Shown: piece by piece, positions 15,059 to 25,162 of the stretch
How the letters are laid out: each line of letters opens with the position of its first letter
Numbering within the stretch: position 1 is the stretch's first letter
Assembly (NCBI GenBank): GCA_016234535.1
Contig: JACRBH010000199.1
Span: forward strand, 1-64,000
From: Chloroflexota bacterium
Lineage (GTDB): Bacteria; Chloroflexota; Anaerolineae; Anaerolineales; Villigracilaceae
Length of the DNA stretch: 64,000 nucleotides
Reading direction: 5' to 3'
Made by a program: the position numbers and the translations under genes
The notes under the pieces: generated by a model
What the model saw: the letters and a program-made list of their open reading frames with translations, nothing else
Told to the model about the DNA's origin: nothing
Database searches by the model: none

Positions 15059-16260
15059 TCCAACAGCTTTGATATGTGTTCGATGATCTTTTCTGCCACT
15101 TCGATTTTGCTCATCAGCGGTAAAGTTTCCTTTAACCCATTTGCGAACAGGAGCGTCACGCGATTGGTCTCCACTGCGAAACCGGCATCCTCTGCGGAAA
15201 TATTATTTGCAACAATAAAATCCAATTTTTTTGATTTCAACTTTTCGGAAGCATTCTCAAGCAGGTTGCGACTCTCCGCCGCAAACCCCGCCACGATTTG
15301 GAAGCGCTTCTTTTCTGACCTTGAGTCTGCCACTGTTCCAAGGATATCAGGCGCAGCTTCGAGTTCCACCTGCGGAATGCCGTCGCGCTTTTTCAATTTA
15401 TCTTTCGCCGCCTGTACCGGGCGGAAATCTGCGCCAGCCGCCGCCATGATCAACACATCGGCAGATTCTTTCATTACGGCATCGAGCATCTCCTGCACGC
15501 TTTTCACGTGGACGACTCGCGCGCCCACAGGCGGAGTCAATGCTGTCGGCGCAGTGATCAGGCAAACGTCCGCGCCTGAATCGAGCACTGCCTGGGCGAG
15601 CGCATATCCCTGTTTGCCGGAAGAACGATTCGTGATGACGCGCACCGGGTCGATTGATTCCTGAGTCCCGCCCGCGGTGACAACGACTTTTTTACCCGCG
15701 AGTTTTCCGTTCCTGCCAAGCGCGATCCGAATGTGACCGAAAATTTCCGCAGGCTCCACCATTCGGCCTGTGCCGGTCAACCCTGAAGCAAGGTGGCCTT
15801 CAGCAGGTCCGACAATGATCGCTCCGCGTTCTTTTAACTTTGCAAGATTTTCCTGTGTGGCGGGATGCCCGAACATGCCGCCATCCATTGCCGGTGCAAT
15901 GATCAACGGACATTGCGCCGCTAAAGCTGTAACCGTGAGCAGGTTATCTGCAAATCCATTTGCGAGCTTTGCCATCGTATCCGCTGTGCATGGCGCGATA
16001 ACGAGCAGGTCGGCTGTTTTCCCGAAACTGACATGCAGGACATGCGCTTCCTTTCCCCACAAGTCAACGTCGGTATATGCGCGGCGGCCAGTCACAGATT
16101 GAAAGGTGAGCGGCGTGACAAATTTTTCCCCGGCACCCGTCAGAATCACATCCACTTGCGCGCCTGCCTGCGCGAGTTTGGAAGCAAGGTCGGCAGCTTT
16201 ATAACCCGCAATGGAACCTGTGACGCCGAGCAGAATGTGCTTTCCTGAAAGGATGGACAT
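15055..16260 (-). CDS. coaBC: Bifunctional phosphopantothenoylcysteine decarboxylase/phosphopantothenate-cysteine ligase
   Basis: ORF 401 aa; GVTGSIAGYKAADLASKL, PAMDGGMFGHPATQENL, VVTAGGTQESIDPVRVITNRSSGKQGYALAQ. Confidence 0.96.
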   Translation of the reverse strand: MSILSGKHILLGVTGSIAGYKAADLASKLAQAGAQVDVILTGAGEKFVTPLTFQSVTGRRAYTDVDLWGKEAHVLHVSFGKTADLLVIAPCTADTMAKLANGFADNLLTVTALAAQCPLIIAPAMDGGMFGHPATQENLAKLKERGAIIVGPAEGHLASGLTGTGRMVEPAEIFGHIRIALGRNGKLAGKKVVVTAGGTQESIDPVRVITNRSSGKQGYALAQAVLDSGADVCLITAPTALTPPVGARVVHVKSVQEMLDAVMKESADVLIMAAAGADFRPVQAAKDKLKKRDGIPQVELEAAPDILGTVADSRSEKKRFQIVAGFAAESRNLLENASEKLKSKKLDFIVANNISAEDAGFAVETNRVTLLFANGLKETLPLMSKIEVAEKIIEHISKLLE

Positions 16261-16395
16261 ATTAGGCGATTATACTTCCAACGCAAAACAAAACAACGAA
16301 CGAGTTCCGTTTTAGTCCGTGAATCCGTTACAAAGTCCGTTTACAAAATTTGCCCCTTGACGCATCTGCATGAGGCGCATAGAATAGCCCCCAAC

Positions 16396-16473
16396 ATGCT
16401 TAAGTCCACTCGTTGGTTTGCGTTTTACTTTTATTACGGTTTCCGAGACTCGGTTGCCGTTGGTGGCGCTTAA
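16396..16473 (+). CDS. Putative aromatic-amino-acid leader peptide (attenuator) of the shikimate operon
   Basis: ATG...TAA encodes MLKSTRWFAFYFYYGFRDSVAVGGA; W1/F4/Y3 in 25 aa, followed by an intrinsic terminator at 16504-16534 and then aroH. Confidence 0.8.
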   Translation: MLKSTRWFAFYFYYGFRDSVAVGGA

Positions 16474-16503
16474 GTAGACAGAATATAAATCTGTTCACGT
16501 AGA

Positions 16504-16534
16504 GAGCGAGACCACACGGTCTCGCTCTTTTTTT
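16504..16534 (+). terminator. Rho-independent terminator/attenuator in the aro operon leader
   Basis: gagcgagacc-acac-ggtctcgctc perfect 10-bp stem followed by TTTTTTT; lies between leader ORF and aroH. Confidence 0.88.
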
Positions 16535-16603
16535 ATTTCATCTCCTCGCTCACCCCTCTCCCGTTTTCTGGGAGAGGGGTAGGGGTGAGGGCAAGGAGCA
16601 ATT

Positions 16604-16975
16604 ATGTCAATTCGTGGAATTCGTGGCGCAACCACCGTATCAGCCGATGAACCCGAGCTAATTCTCGAAGCCACACGGGAGTTATTGGAAGCGATTCTCG
16701 GCGCTAACGAAAGTATGAAGCCCGAAGATGTGGGCAGCGCCATCTTCACCGTGACCGACGACCTCGCCTCGACCTTCCCCGCGCAGGCGGCGAGACAAAT
16801 GGGCTGGGGACTCGTCCCGATGATGTGCGCAAGGGAAATCCCAGTCCCTGGCAGTTTGCGGAGAGTTATTCGTGTGCTCGTCCACTGGAATACGGAGACG
16901 CCGCAGAATGAAATCACGCATGTATATTTACGTGATGCAGTAAAGCTAAGACCAGATTTGGTTGCGGCGCAGTAA
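16604..16975 (+). CDS. aroH: Monofunctional chorismate mutase (AroH class)
   Basis: ORF 123 aa; [32 protein letters not shown] and [29 protein letters not shown]. Confidence 0.93.
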   Translation: MSIRGIRGATTVSADEPELILEATRELLEAILGANESMKPEDVGSAIFTVTDDLASTFPAQAARQMGWGLVPMMCAREIPVPGSLRRVIRVLVHWNTETPQNEITHVYLRDAVKLRPDLVAAQ

Positions 16976-16987
16976 CATAAATACTCC

Positions 16988-17115
16988 GCTGGTTGAGTAG
17001 GCGACATGTTTTTCGTCGCCGTATCGAAACCAGCAGTTGATGAAAAACAGAAGATGTTTTGAAAACATGGTGGTCTCGATACGAACCGACGAACACGGCT
17101 CTACTCGACCACCCG
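16988..17115. repeat. 'ggttgagtag...tatcgaaacc' family element
   Basis: gctggttgagtaggcgac...gtatcgaaaccagc...ggtggtctcgatacg...ctctactcgaccacc between aroH and aroF. Confidence 0.7.
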
Positions 17116-17136
17116 AATAAAACAGGAGAAATTACC

Positions 17137-18195
17137 ATGATGATCATAATGAAAGCCAACGCCACACCTCAGGAAGTGGAAGCGGTGATCGCACAAATCA
17201 AATCCATGGGACTTGCCGTCCACCTATCGCAGGGAGTCGAAGCGACGATTATCGGCGCGATCGGCGAGACGCACAGCATTCCCATGGAGCGTTTCGAAGG
17301 TCTGGACGGCGTGGATATTGTTCAGCGTATTACCCAGCCATACAAACTTGCGTCGCGTCAATTTCACCCCGAAGATTCAATCGTCCCATTGAGCGGATTT
17401 GCTGTCGGTGGAAATGAGATCGCCGTCATTGCTGGACCATGTTCAGTGGAGAGTCGCTCACAGATTATAGAAACAGCCATCGCTGTGAAAGAGGCGGGAG
17501 CGTCCGCTTTGCGCGGCGGAGTGTTCAAGCCGCGCACATCGCCGTATGCATTTCAAGGATTGGGCGAAGAAGGTCTCGAACTTCTCGCCGAAGCGCGTGA
17601 AAAAACGGGGCTGCCCATCGTCGTCGAGATTATGTCTCAGGTGCAGTTGGACTTGATGGTGAAATATGTGGATGTGCTGCAGGTGGGCGCGCGCAATATG
17701 CAGAATTTCAATTTATTGCGCGCCATCGGTGAAACGCGTACAGCCGTTCTGCTCAAGCGCGGACTTTCCGCCACGGTCGAAGAATTACTCATGTCTGCTG
17801 AATATATTTTGGCTGGGGGTAATCAGCGTGTGATGTTGTGCGAGCGCGGTATCCGCACGTTTGAAACATCCACGCGCAATACCACTGATATCAATGCTGT
17901 CCCTGTTTTGAAACATTTGACTCATCTGCCTGTCATTCTTGATCCATCTCATTCAACCGGCCACGCGGATTATGTCGCCGCCATTTCACGCGCTGGAATT
18001 GCCGCAGGCGCGGATGGACTGATTATCGAAGTTCATCCCGATCCTGCAAAAGCAGTCTCCGATGGCAAGCAGTCGCTCAGACCAGAAAAATTTGCCGAGT
18101 TGGTCAAGCAGGTCGGTCAGATCGCGCAGATTATGGGACGCAGGCTCGCCGCTGTTCAAGGAAATGTTCAACCGTTGAAGCAGGGTTGGGCGTGA
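17137..18195 (+). CDS. aroF: 3-deoxy-7-phosphoheptulonate synthase, copy 1 (type I-beta with N-terminal ferredoxin-like domain)
   Basis: [69 protein letters not shown]; start [11 protein letters not shown]. Confidence 0.95.
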   Translation: MMIIMKANATPQEVEAVIAQIKSMGLAVHLSQGVEATIIGAIGETHSIPMERFEGLDGVDIVQRITQPYKLASRQFHPEDSIVPLSGFAVGGNEIAVIAGPCSVESRSQIIETAIAVKEAGASALRGGVFKPRTSPYAFQGLGEEGLELLAEAREKTGLPIVVEIMSQVQLDLMVKYVDVLQVGARNMQNFNLLRAIGETRTAVLLKRGLSATVEELLMSAEYILAGGNQRVMLCERGIRTFETSTRNTTDINAVPVLKHLTHLPVILDPSHSTGHADYVAAISRAGIAAGADGLIIEVHPDPAKAVSDGKQSLRPEKFAELVKQVGQIAQIMGRRLAAVQGNVQPLKQGWA

Positions 18196-18206
18196 AGAAC
18201 GATAAG

Positions 18207-18255
18207 TAGTAATTGGTAATTACCATTTACCAATTACCATTTACCAATTACAAAA
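18207..18255. repeat. A/T-rich short tandem/inverted words between aroF copies
   Basis: gtaattggtaattaccatttaccaattaccatttaccaattac. Confidence 0.7.
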
Positions 18256-18287
18256 CACAAGTCACACATTCAAAAGGAAACCTAATT

Positions 18288-19322
18288 ATGATGATCATCA
18301 TGCACCCCGGTGCGCCCAGAGAACAAATTGACGCTGTCATTGCCGAGATCGAAAAGCACAAATTATCTTCCCATCCCATCTTCGGTGTCGAACAAACCAT
18401 CATCGGCGCAGTTGGCGACGGTCACTATGTTGCAAAGGAAATCTTCGAAGCGTTGCCTGGCGTGTTGGAAGTTCAGCGTATTTCCAAGCCTTACAAACTT
18501 GCCTCACGCCAATTCCACGAACAGGATTCTGTTTTTAAACTCGACGGTTTCTCCGTTGGCAGCACAGAAATCCCCATTATCGCCGGACCCTGCTCGGTGG
18601 AATCTCGCGCGCAGATTCTTGAAATCGCGCAGGCAGTCAAAGAAGCAGGCGCAAATGCCCTTCGCGGCGGAGTCTACAAGCCGCGCACATCGCCGTATGC
18701 CTTTCAAGGCCTCGGCGAAGAAGGCCTCGAATACATGGCCGAAGCCCGCGAGAAAACAGGTCTGCCGCTTGTTGTCGAAGTGATGGCCGTTTCGCAAATC
18801 GCAATGATGGAAAAATATGTGGATGTCTTTCAACTTGGCGCGCGCAACATGCAAAACTTCAATCTGCTGCGTGCCATTGGCGAAACGCGTACGCCCGTTC
18901 TTTTCAAGCGCGGCATGTCTGCCACCATTGAAGAAATGTTGATGGCGAGCGAATATATCATCAGCGGGGGCAACACGCGCGTCATGTTGTGCGAGCGCGG
19001 CATCCGCACCTTTGAAACTTCCACGCGCAACACCACCGATATCAACGCCATTCCCGTCCTCAAAAAACTTACGCACCTTCCCGTCATCCTCGATCCCTCG
19101 CATTCCACTGGCGATTCTGCCTATGTCTCCGCTGTTGCAAAGGGCGGCGTTGCCGCTGGCGCAGATGGCATCATTGTTGAAGTGCATAACGATCCCGCGC
19201 ACGCAATTTCGGATGGCAAGCAATCTCTCACCCCTGAAGCATTTGCCAAAATGGTGAAGCAGATCAAGGCGGTGGCAGAAGCGGTGGATCGTCGTTTGGT
19301 TCCGCAACATGCCACAGCCTGA
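18288..19322 (+). CDS. aroF: 3-deoxy-7-phosphoheptulonate synthase, copy 2
   Basis: Close paralog of upstream copy: [61 protein letters not shown]; start [11 protein letters not shown]. Confidence 0.95.
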   Translation: MMIIMHPGAPREQIDAVIAEIEKHKLSSHPIFGVEQTIIGAVGDGHYVAKEIFEALPGVLEVQRISKPYKLASRQFHEQDSVFKLDGFSVGSTEIPIIAGPCSVESRAQILEIAQAVKEAGANALRGGVYKPRTSPYAFQGLGEEGLEYMAEAREKTGLPLVVEVMAVSQIAMMEKYVDVFQLGARNMQNFNLLRAIGETRTPVLFKRGMSATIEEMLMASEYIISGGNTRVMLCERGIRTFETSTRNTTDINAIPVLKKLTHLPVILDPSHSTGDSAYVSAVAKGGVAAGADGIIVEVHNDPAHAISDGKQSLTPEAFAKMVKQIKAVAEAVDRRLVPQHATA

Positions 19323-20166
19323 CTTTAATCTCGCAGAGTCTAAAATCGCGATCATCGGATTGGGATTGATGGGCGGCTCGCTGGCATTGGGACTGCGTGG
19401 AAAATGTGCCGCGCTCTACGGAATTGACCCGCATCTTCCCACGCTCGAAACTGCTCTGTCCCAACATATAGTAGACTACGCTGACAGTAATCCTGCCATC
19501 TTGCTCCCCGACGTTGACCTTGTCATCCTATCCGCCCCCGTTCCCGCAATTCTGACTCTGCTTGAACAGTTGCCAACGTTCACACCAAACCCCTGCATTG
19601 TCATGGACATGGGTTCGACGAAAAAGTTGATCGTTGAATCCATGTCGCGCCTGCCCGAGCGTTTCGACCCCATCGGCGGACATCCCATCTGTGGCAAGGA
19701 AAAACTCTCCCTAGCCAACGCCGAGCGAACTCTCTACTATGCCGCGCCATTTTTGTTGACTCCGCTGGAGCGAACAACCGCGCGAGCCTTGTCCGCCGCC
19801 AACCAAATTATTGAAGCCGTTGGCGCAAAAGCAACTATTCTCGACGCAGCCGAACATGACCGTATCCTCGCATCCACGAGTCATCTGCCGTTTTTGATTT
19901 CATCCGCATTGGCACTTGCAACTCCAAATGACGTCGCGTCATTTATTGGCCCAGGTTTCAAGTCTACAAGCAGAGTGGCGGGTACATCGTCTTCGATGAT
20001 GCTGGGTGTCTTACAATCAAATCGAGAAAACGTGTTGAACGCGCTTCATGGAATGCAAAGTCAACTAGCAGAAATTGAATCCGCCCTTTCCTCAGAAGAC
20101 TTTGCCAAACTTGAATCCATCCTAAACGAATCCCGCTCCACCTACCAAAATCTTACTGATAACTGA
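19309..20166 (+). CDS. tyrA: Prephenate/arogenate dehydrogenase family protein
   Basis: ORF 285 aa; [66 protein letters not shown]; overlaps aroF copy 2. Confidence 0.92.
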   Translation: MPQPDFNLAESKIAIIGLGLMGGSLALGLRGKCAALYGIDPHLPTLETALSQHIVDYADSNPAILLPDVDLVILSAPVPAILTLLEQLPTFTPNPCIVMDMGSTKKLIVESMSRLPERFDPIGGHPICGKEKLSLANAERTLYYAAPFLLTPLERTTARALSAANQIIEAVGAKATILDAAEHDRILASTSHLPFLISSALALATPNDVASFIGPGFKSTSRVAGTSSSMMLGVLQSNRENVLNALHGMQSQLAEIESALSSEDFAKLESILNESRSTYQNLTDN

Positions 20167-20190
20167 TAACTGGTCACTTTCTTTCATCAC

Positions 20191-21480
20191 ATGAAAATCA
20201 ACCCTATCTCTCATCCATTGAATGCCACCGTTCGTGTACCAGGCTCCAAGTCTCTGACCAATCGCGCCTTGCTGATTGCTTCGCTTGCAAACGGAACGAC
20301 ACACTTAACGAATGCTCTATTCTCCGATGACTCACGCTACTTCACCAAAGCCCTGCAGACCCTCGGCTTCAACCTTCAACTTGATGAAGTCAATCACACG
20401 ATGACCGTTACAGGTCTAGGCGGAAAAATCCCCGCAACCAAAGCAGAACTCTTCATCGGTAATGCAGGCACAGCCGCAAGATTCCTCTCCGCATTTCTAA
20501 CACTTGGAACTGGTGAATATATTTTAGATGGCGAGCCGCGAATGCGAGAACGTCCCATTGGGGATTTGGTGGAATCGCTAGCACAGTTAGGATGTGATAT
20601 TCAGCCAGTGCAGAATGCAGAAAGCAGAATGCAGAATGGCCAGATTTGTCCGCCTGTGAAAATCAATGCGTCTGGTTTGTGTGGAGGGAAAACACGTATT
20701 GCTGGCGATATTTCATCACAATTTTTGTCCGCACTACTCATGGTTGCCCCGTATGCCCAGAGCGAAATTGAAATCACCCTCACCACCGACCTAAATTCCA
20801 AACCCTACGTGGACATGACCATTGCCATCATGAAAGACTTCGGCGTGGAAATCGAACGCCAAGGCTACGAGTGCTTCATCATTCACCCTTCTTTCTTCTT
20901 TCCTCTTTCTTCTTATTCAATCGAATCCGACGCCTCTGCCGCATCCTACTTCTTCGCTGCTCCCGCCATCTGCGGTGGGACTGTCCGCGTGGAAAACATC
21001 TCGCGTAAATCTGTACAGGGCGACATTGCATTTCTTGATGTCTTGAAACAAATGGGGTGTCAGGTCACAGAAGGGGAGAACTTCATCGAAGTTACTGGAG
21101 CAGAGTCATTGATCGGTGTAGATGTGGACATGCGCGACATCCCTGACACCGCCCAATCCCTCGCAGTCATTGCTCCCTTCGCCTCGTCTCCAACAAGAAT
21201 TCGCGGCGTCGCTTCTGCTCGTGTGAAGGAAACAGACCGCGTCCACGCCACCTGCGTTGAACTTGCAAGACTCGGCGTTCGCGTGGAAGAACATGAAGAT
21301 GGAATGACCATCCATCCCGTAGAAAAGATGCGGGCCGCTTCCATCCAAACCTACAACGACCACCGCATGGCAATGGCATTCTCTTTAATCGGTTTGCGCT
21401 TCGACGGCGTGACCATCGAAAACCCATCGTGCGTTTCCAAGACATTCCCCAATTTTTTTGAAGTGCTGGATTCTCTGTGA
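20191..21480 (+). CDS. aroA: 3-phosphoshikimate 1-carboxyvinyltransferase (EPSP synthase)
   Basis: ORF 429 aa; PGSKSLTNRALLIASLANGTT, GNAGTAARFL, DGEPRMRERPIGDLVESLAQLG, VKETDRVHAT, YNDHRMAMAFSL. Confidence 0.96.
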   Translation: MKINPISHPLNATVRVPGSKSLTNRALLIASLANGTTHLTNALFSDDSRYFTKALQTLGFNLQLDEVNHTMTVTGLGGKIPATKAELFIGNAGTAARFLSAFLTLGTGEYILDGEPRMRERPIGDLVESLAQLGCDIQPVQNAESRMQNGQICPPVKINASGLCGGKTRIAGDISSQFLSALLMVAPYAQSEIEITLTTDLNSKPYVDMTIAIMKDFGVEIERQGYECFIIHPSFFFPLSSYSIESDASAASYFFAAPAICGGTVRVENISRKSVQGDIAFLDVLKQMGCQVTEGENFIEVTGAESLIGVDVDMRDIPDTAQSLAVIAPFASSPTRIRGVASARVKETDRVHATCVELARLGVRVEEHEDGMTIHPVEKMRAASIQTYNDHRMAMAFSLIGLRFDGVTIENPSCVSKTFPNFFEVLDSL

Positions 21481-22313
21481 TGATTCACCTTGGCTTAATT
21501 GGTTATCCCCTTGGGCATAGCCTCTCGCCTAAAATCCATAATGCGGCGATGAAAGCGTGTGGATTACAAGGTGATTATTCCCTATTCCCCATTCACCCCG
21601 ACGATAAGCAGGGATTGAAGGACTTGCTTTCCCGTGCCCGCTCTGGAGAGATTACAGGACTCAATGTCACCATCCCGCATAAACAAAATGTGATCGAGTT
21701 CATGGATGAACTCACCCCAACTGCAAAAGCCATTGGCGCAGTCAATACCATTTACTTGCGCGAAAGAAAACTTGTCGGCGATAACACCGACGCGCATGGT
21801 TTTTTATCTGACCTGAAGAAATTCGTAAACAAGGAAACAGGTAGACAGGTAAACACAAATGCACTAATTTTGGGAGCAGGCGGTTCTGCCAGAGCGGTAG
21901 TTTATGCACTACTCAATGACGGCTGGAATGTAACGATTCTTGCGCGAAGGACCAAACAAGCCCAACAACTCGCTCATTCATTCGCAAATTACCAACTGCA
22001 AATAACCAACTACGACTCTTTCCTCTTTCTTCTTTCCACTTTCCACCTTGTTGTAAATACCACCCCTCTTGGAATGACTCCTAATATAGAAGTCTCTCCC
22101 CTGCCCGAAAATATAAAACTTTCACCACACACCGTAATTTACGATTTAGTCTACAATCCACGCGAAACCAAACTTGTCAAAGACGCCCGCGCACAGGGAT
22201 TATCCGCCACGACGGGTTTGGGTATGCTCATCGAACAAGCCGCCCTCGCCTTTGAACTCTGGACAGGTCACACCGCGTCACGCGAAGCTATGTTTCAAAG
22301 CGTCAATCAATAA
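21477..22313 (+). CDS. aroE: Shikimate dehydrogenase
   Basis: ORF 278 aa; GLIGYPLGHSLSPKIHNAA, GLNVTIPHKQNVIEFMDELTPTAKAIGAVNTI, GDNTDAHGF, LILGAGGSARAVVYAL, TGLGMLIEQAALAFELWTG. Confidence 0.96.
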   Translation: MMIHLGLIGYPLGHSLSPKIHNAAMKACGLQGDYSLFPIHPDDKQGLKDLLSRARSGEITGLNVTIPHKQNVIEFMDELTPTAKAIGAVNTIYLRERKLVGDNTDAHGFLSDLKKFVNKETGRQVNTNALILGAGGSARAVVYALLNDGWNVTILARRTKQAQQLAHSFANYQLQITNYDSFLFLLSTFHLVVNTTPLGMTPNIEVSPLPENIKLSPHTVIYDLVYNPRETKLVKDARAQGLSATTGLGMLIEQAALAFELWTGHTASREAMFQSVNQ

Positions 22314-22382
22314 TTCTTTCTTCTTTCATCTTTCCTTCGCACTGATAACTGTTCACTGATTACTTTCCACTCGGAGCCCCAC

Positions 22383-23552
22383 ATGCCTTTACGCTTTCTT
22401 ACCGCTGGTGAATCTCATGGGCCATCATTAATAACTATTCTTGATGGTATGCCTGCTGGATTACCTCTGTCCACCGACATCATCAACAAAGAACTCACCC
22501 GCCGTCAGCAGGGATATGGCTCAGGTGGACGCATGAAAATCGAAAAAGACACCGTGCAAATCCTCGGTGGAGTGATGGGCGGCGAAACCACAGGCGCGCC
22601 GATTGCCTTACTTGTGCAAAACGATGACCATGTCAAATGGAAGGGTAAAGCCATCGATCCAATGACTGCTCCACGCCCAGGTCACGCGGATTTAACAGGC
22701 GCGGTCAAATATGGTTATAAAGATTTGCGCCCCGCACTCGAACGTGCATCCGCCCGCGAAACAACCATGCGTGTTGCTGCTGGCGCAGTCTGCAAACACT
22801 TTCTCTTGCAATTCGGCATTATCGTGGGCGGATATGTCTCATCCATTGGCGAAATTCAAGCTGATTTTGGTGATATGCCTTTTGAAGATCGCTTCATCCG
22901 CGCCGAGGAATCCGATGTGCGCTGTCCCATCGAATCATCCGCAAATCAAATGCGTGCTGAAATTGAAAAAACCATTCATGGCAAAAATACATTGGGTGGC
23001 GTGCTTGAAATTGTCGCACTCAATCTTCCCGTTGGCCTTGGCAGTTTCGTTCAATGGGACAAACGCCTCGAAGCAAAACTTGCCATGGCGATAATGAGTG
23101 TTCAAGCAATCAAAGGCGTGGAGGTGGGCGATGCTTTCGAGAATGCCAAACGCATCGGCACCCAAGCCCACGACCCAATCAACCTACAACTTTCAAACCT
23201 TCAACGTTCAACCAACCGAGCAGGCGGAATCGAAGGCGGAATTAGTAATGGACAGCCGATCATCATCCGCGCGGCGATGAAACCGATAGCCACCACGCTT
23301 CTTCCCCAGCCGACAGTTGATCTGGCGTCAGGGACAGAATCGCCCACCAAATATGAACGCTCCGATTTTTGTCCCGTCCCGCGTGCTGTGCCTATTTTGG
23401 AAGCAATGGTCGCTTTTGTTCTGGCTGACGCTCTCATTGAAAAACTCGGCGGCGACTCACTAAACGAGATGAAGCCGCGCTTTGAATCATTGCGCAAAGC
23501 CACGCTTGAAGACTTGCCAATGGACAACATTCCGCATATTTTTTGGGAGTGA
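22383..23552 (+). CDS. aroC: Chorismate synthase
   Basis: ORF 389 aa; FLTAGESHGPSLITILDGMPAGL, RRQQGYGSGGRMKIEKD, PRPGHADLTGAVKYG, ARETTMRVAAGAV, NRAGGIEGGISNGQPI. Confidence 0.97.
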   Translation: MPLRFLTAGESHGPSLITILDGMPAGLPLSTDIINKELTRRQQGYGSGGRMKIEKDTVQILGGVMGGETTGAPIALLVQNDDHVKWKGKAIDPMTAPRPGHADLTGAVKYGYKDLRPALERASARETTMRVAAGAVCKHFLLQFGIIVGGYVSSIGEIQADFGDMPFEDRFIRAEESDVRCPIESSANQMRAEIEKTIHGKNTLGGVLEIVALNLPVGLGSFVQWDKRLEAKLAMAIMSVQAIKGVEVGDAFENAKRIGTQAHDPINLQLSNLQRSTNRAGGIEGGISNGQPIIIRAAMKPIATTLLPQPTVDLASGTESPTKYERSDFCPVPRAVPILEAMVAFVLADALIEKLGGDSLNEMKPRFESLRKATLEDLPMDNIPHIFWE

Positions 23553-23624
23553 GAAAGTAAACATGAAAACAAGTAGACAGGTAAACGCATCCCATTCATC
23601 ATTCGTCATTCTGCATTCTTCATT

Positions 23625-25106
23625 ATGAAACATATCTTCCTCTACGGCCCGCCTGGGACAGGCAAATCTACAATCGGCAAACTCCTCGCGCGGAGTCTTA
23701 AACTGCCTTTCATCGACCTTGACCGTGTTATCGAAATGAATGCAGGCATGTCCATTCCGCAGATCATGGAGCAGCAAGGCGAAACAGCATTCCGCGATAT
23801 GGAAACTGCCGCCTTGAAAGCATTGGCGACAGAAAAAGAAAGCATCATTGCTCTCGGCGGTGGCGCATTGCTTCGCGAGGAAAACCGCGTATTTGCGGAA
23901 ACCAACGGCAAGGTTCTCCTGCTCATGGCAGAGTTGCAAACCTTGCTCGAACGATTGCATCATGAATCGGGAAAACGTCCCTTGCTTTCAGGCGACTTGA
24001 AATCAAAACTCACATCCCTGCTCGAAAAGCGCAGGGAACATTACAACTCCTTTCTGCTGAAGGTTCACGTGGATGGAAAACCTGCCGAACAAAATGCACA
24101 TCACGCGCAAGTTATGCTGGGGCGACATCACCTCTCTGCGATGGGGGAGTATGACGTAATTGTAGGGCAAGTTTCCAACTTGCCTCACGCCGACTTCATC
24201 GTCACTGATGAAAACGTGGCGAAACATCATCTCGAAAAACTCAACATCGCCAAATCCGTTATCCTCCCCGCGGGCGAAGAACACAAAAACCTCGAAACTA
24301 TTTCCCGATTGTGGAAATCCTTCCTCGAAAATGGACTTGATCGCAAAAGCACAATCATTGCCCTCGGTGGCGGCGTGGTTGGTGACATGGCAGGCTTTGC
24401 CGCATCCACGTACATGCGCGGGATTAATTGGATTGGGATACCGACGACTTTACTTTCGATGGTGGATGCTTCGCTGGGCGGCAAGACTGGATTTGATTTG
24501 CCCGAAGGAAAAAACCTCATCGGCTCTTTTCATCCCCCGAAGCTGGTCATTGCAGACCCAAGCCTTTTGCTTACGCTGCCAGAACGTGAACTGCGCTCTG
24601 GCATGGCGGAAGTGGTCAAGCATGGCATCATCTCTGATCCTGAATTATTTAATTTATGCTTGCGCGGGTTGGATTGGGTGAAAGATAACCTCGAAGAAGT
24701 TGTTAAACGTGCGATGGCGGTGAAGATCAAAGTCATCGAAGAAGACCCGTATGAAAAGGGATTCCGCGCGGCGTTGAATTTGGGACATACAGTTGGGCAC
24801 GCGGTGGAACTGGTTAGCAAGTTTGAACTGCGGCATGGAGAGGCGATTGCCATCGGCACAGTGGCTGAGGCGAAGTATTCTGCCAGGGTTGGGCTGGCAG
24901 ACGTCGGGTTGGTGGAGGCGGTGACTGAGTCGTTCAAAGCTTTGGGTTTACCCATCCAAATCCCAGAAGAAATGCCGCGTGAGGAAATCATCCGCGCAAT
25001 GCGGGTGGATAAGAAGAAGAATGCGAAAGCCATTCGCTTTGCGCTGCCTGTGGAGATTGGCAAAGTGGAACTGGTAGACGTGACGGATTTGGAAAGTGTT
25101 CTGTAG
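23625..25106 (+). CDS. aroKB: Bifunctional shikimate kinase / 3-dehydroquinate synthase
   Basis: ORF 493 aa; N-terminal YGPPGTGKSTIGKLLARSLKLPFIDLD; C-terminal LPAGEEHKNLETI, IIALGGGVVGDMAGFAASTYMRGINWIGIPTTLLSMVDASLGGKTGFDLPEGKNLIGSFHPP. Confidence 0.95.
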   Translation: MKHIFLYGPPGTGKSTIGKLLARSLKLPFIDLDRVIEMNAGMSIPQIMEQQGETAFRDMETAALKALATEKESIIALGGGALLREENRVFAETNGKVLLLMAELQTLLERLHHESGKRPLLSGDLKSKLTSLLEKRREHYNSFLLKVHVDGKPAEQNAHHAQVMLGRHHLSAMGEYDVIVGQVSNLPHADFIVTDENVAKHHLEKLNIAKSVILPAGEEHKNLETISRLWKSFLENGLDRKSTIIALGGGVVGDMAGFAASTYMRGINWIGIPTTLLSMVDASLGGKTGFDLPEGKNLIGSFHPPKLVIADPSLLLTLPERELRSGMAEVVKHGIISDPELFNLCLRGLDWVKDNLEEVVKRAMAVKIKVIEEDPYEKGFRAALNLGHTVGHAVELVSKFELRHGEAIAIGTVAEAKYSARVGLADVGLVEAVTESFKALGLPIQIPEEMPREEIIRAMRVDKKKNAKAIRFALPVEIGKVELVDVTDLESVL

Positions 25107-25162
25107 CGCAAGATTTATCTTGCGAGGAAAAGACAACATGAATGTTGCGGTACGGAGATGAA

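Noticed and set aside
16495-17007. 170-aa minus-strand ORF over the aro leader
   Set aside because: Antisense to aroH and the attenuator; low-complexity translation.
18207-18255. CRISPR-like array
   Set aside because: Short A/T-rich overlapping words without regular repeat-spacer spacing; no cas genes in the window.
18504-19355. 283-aa minus-strand ORF
   Set aside because: Antisense to the second DAHP synthase; no recognisable domain.
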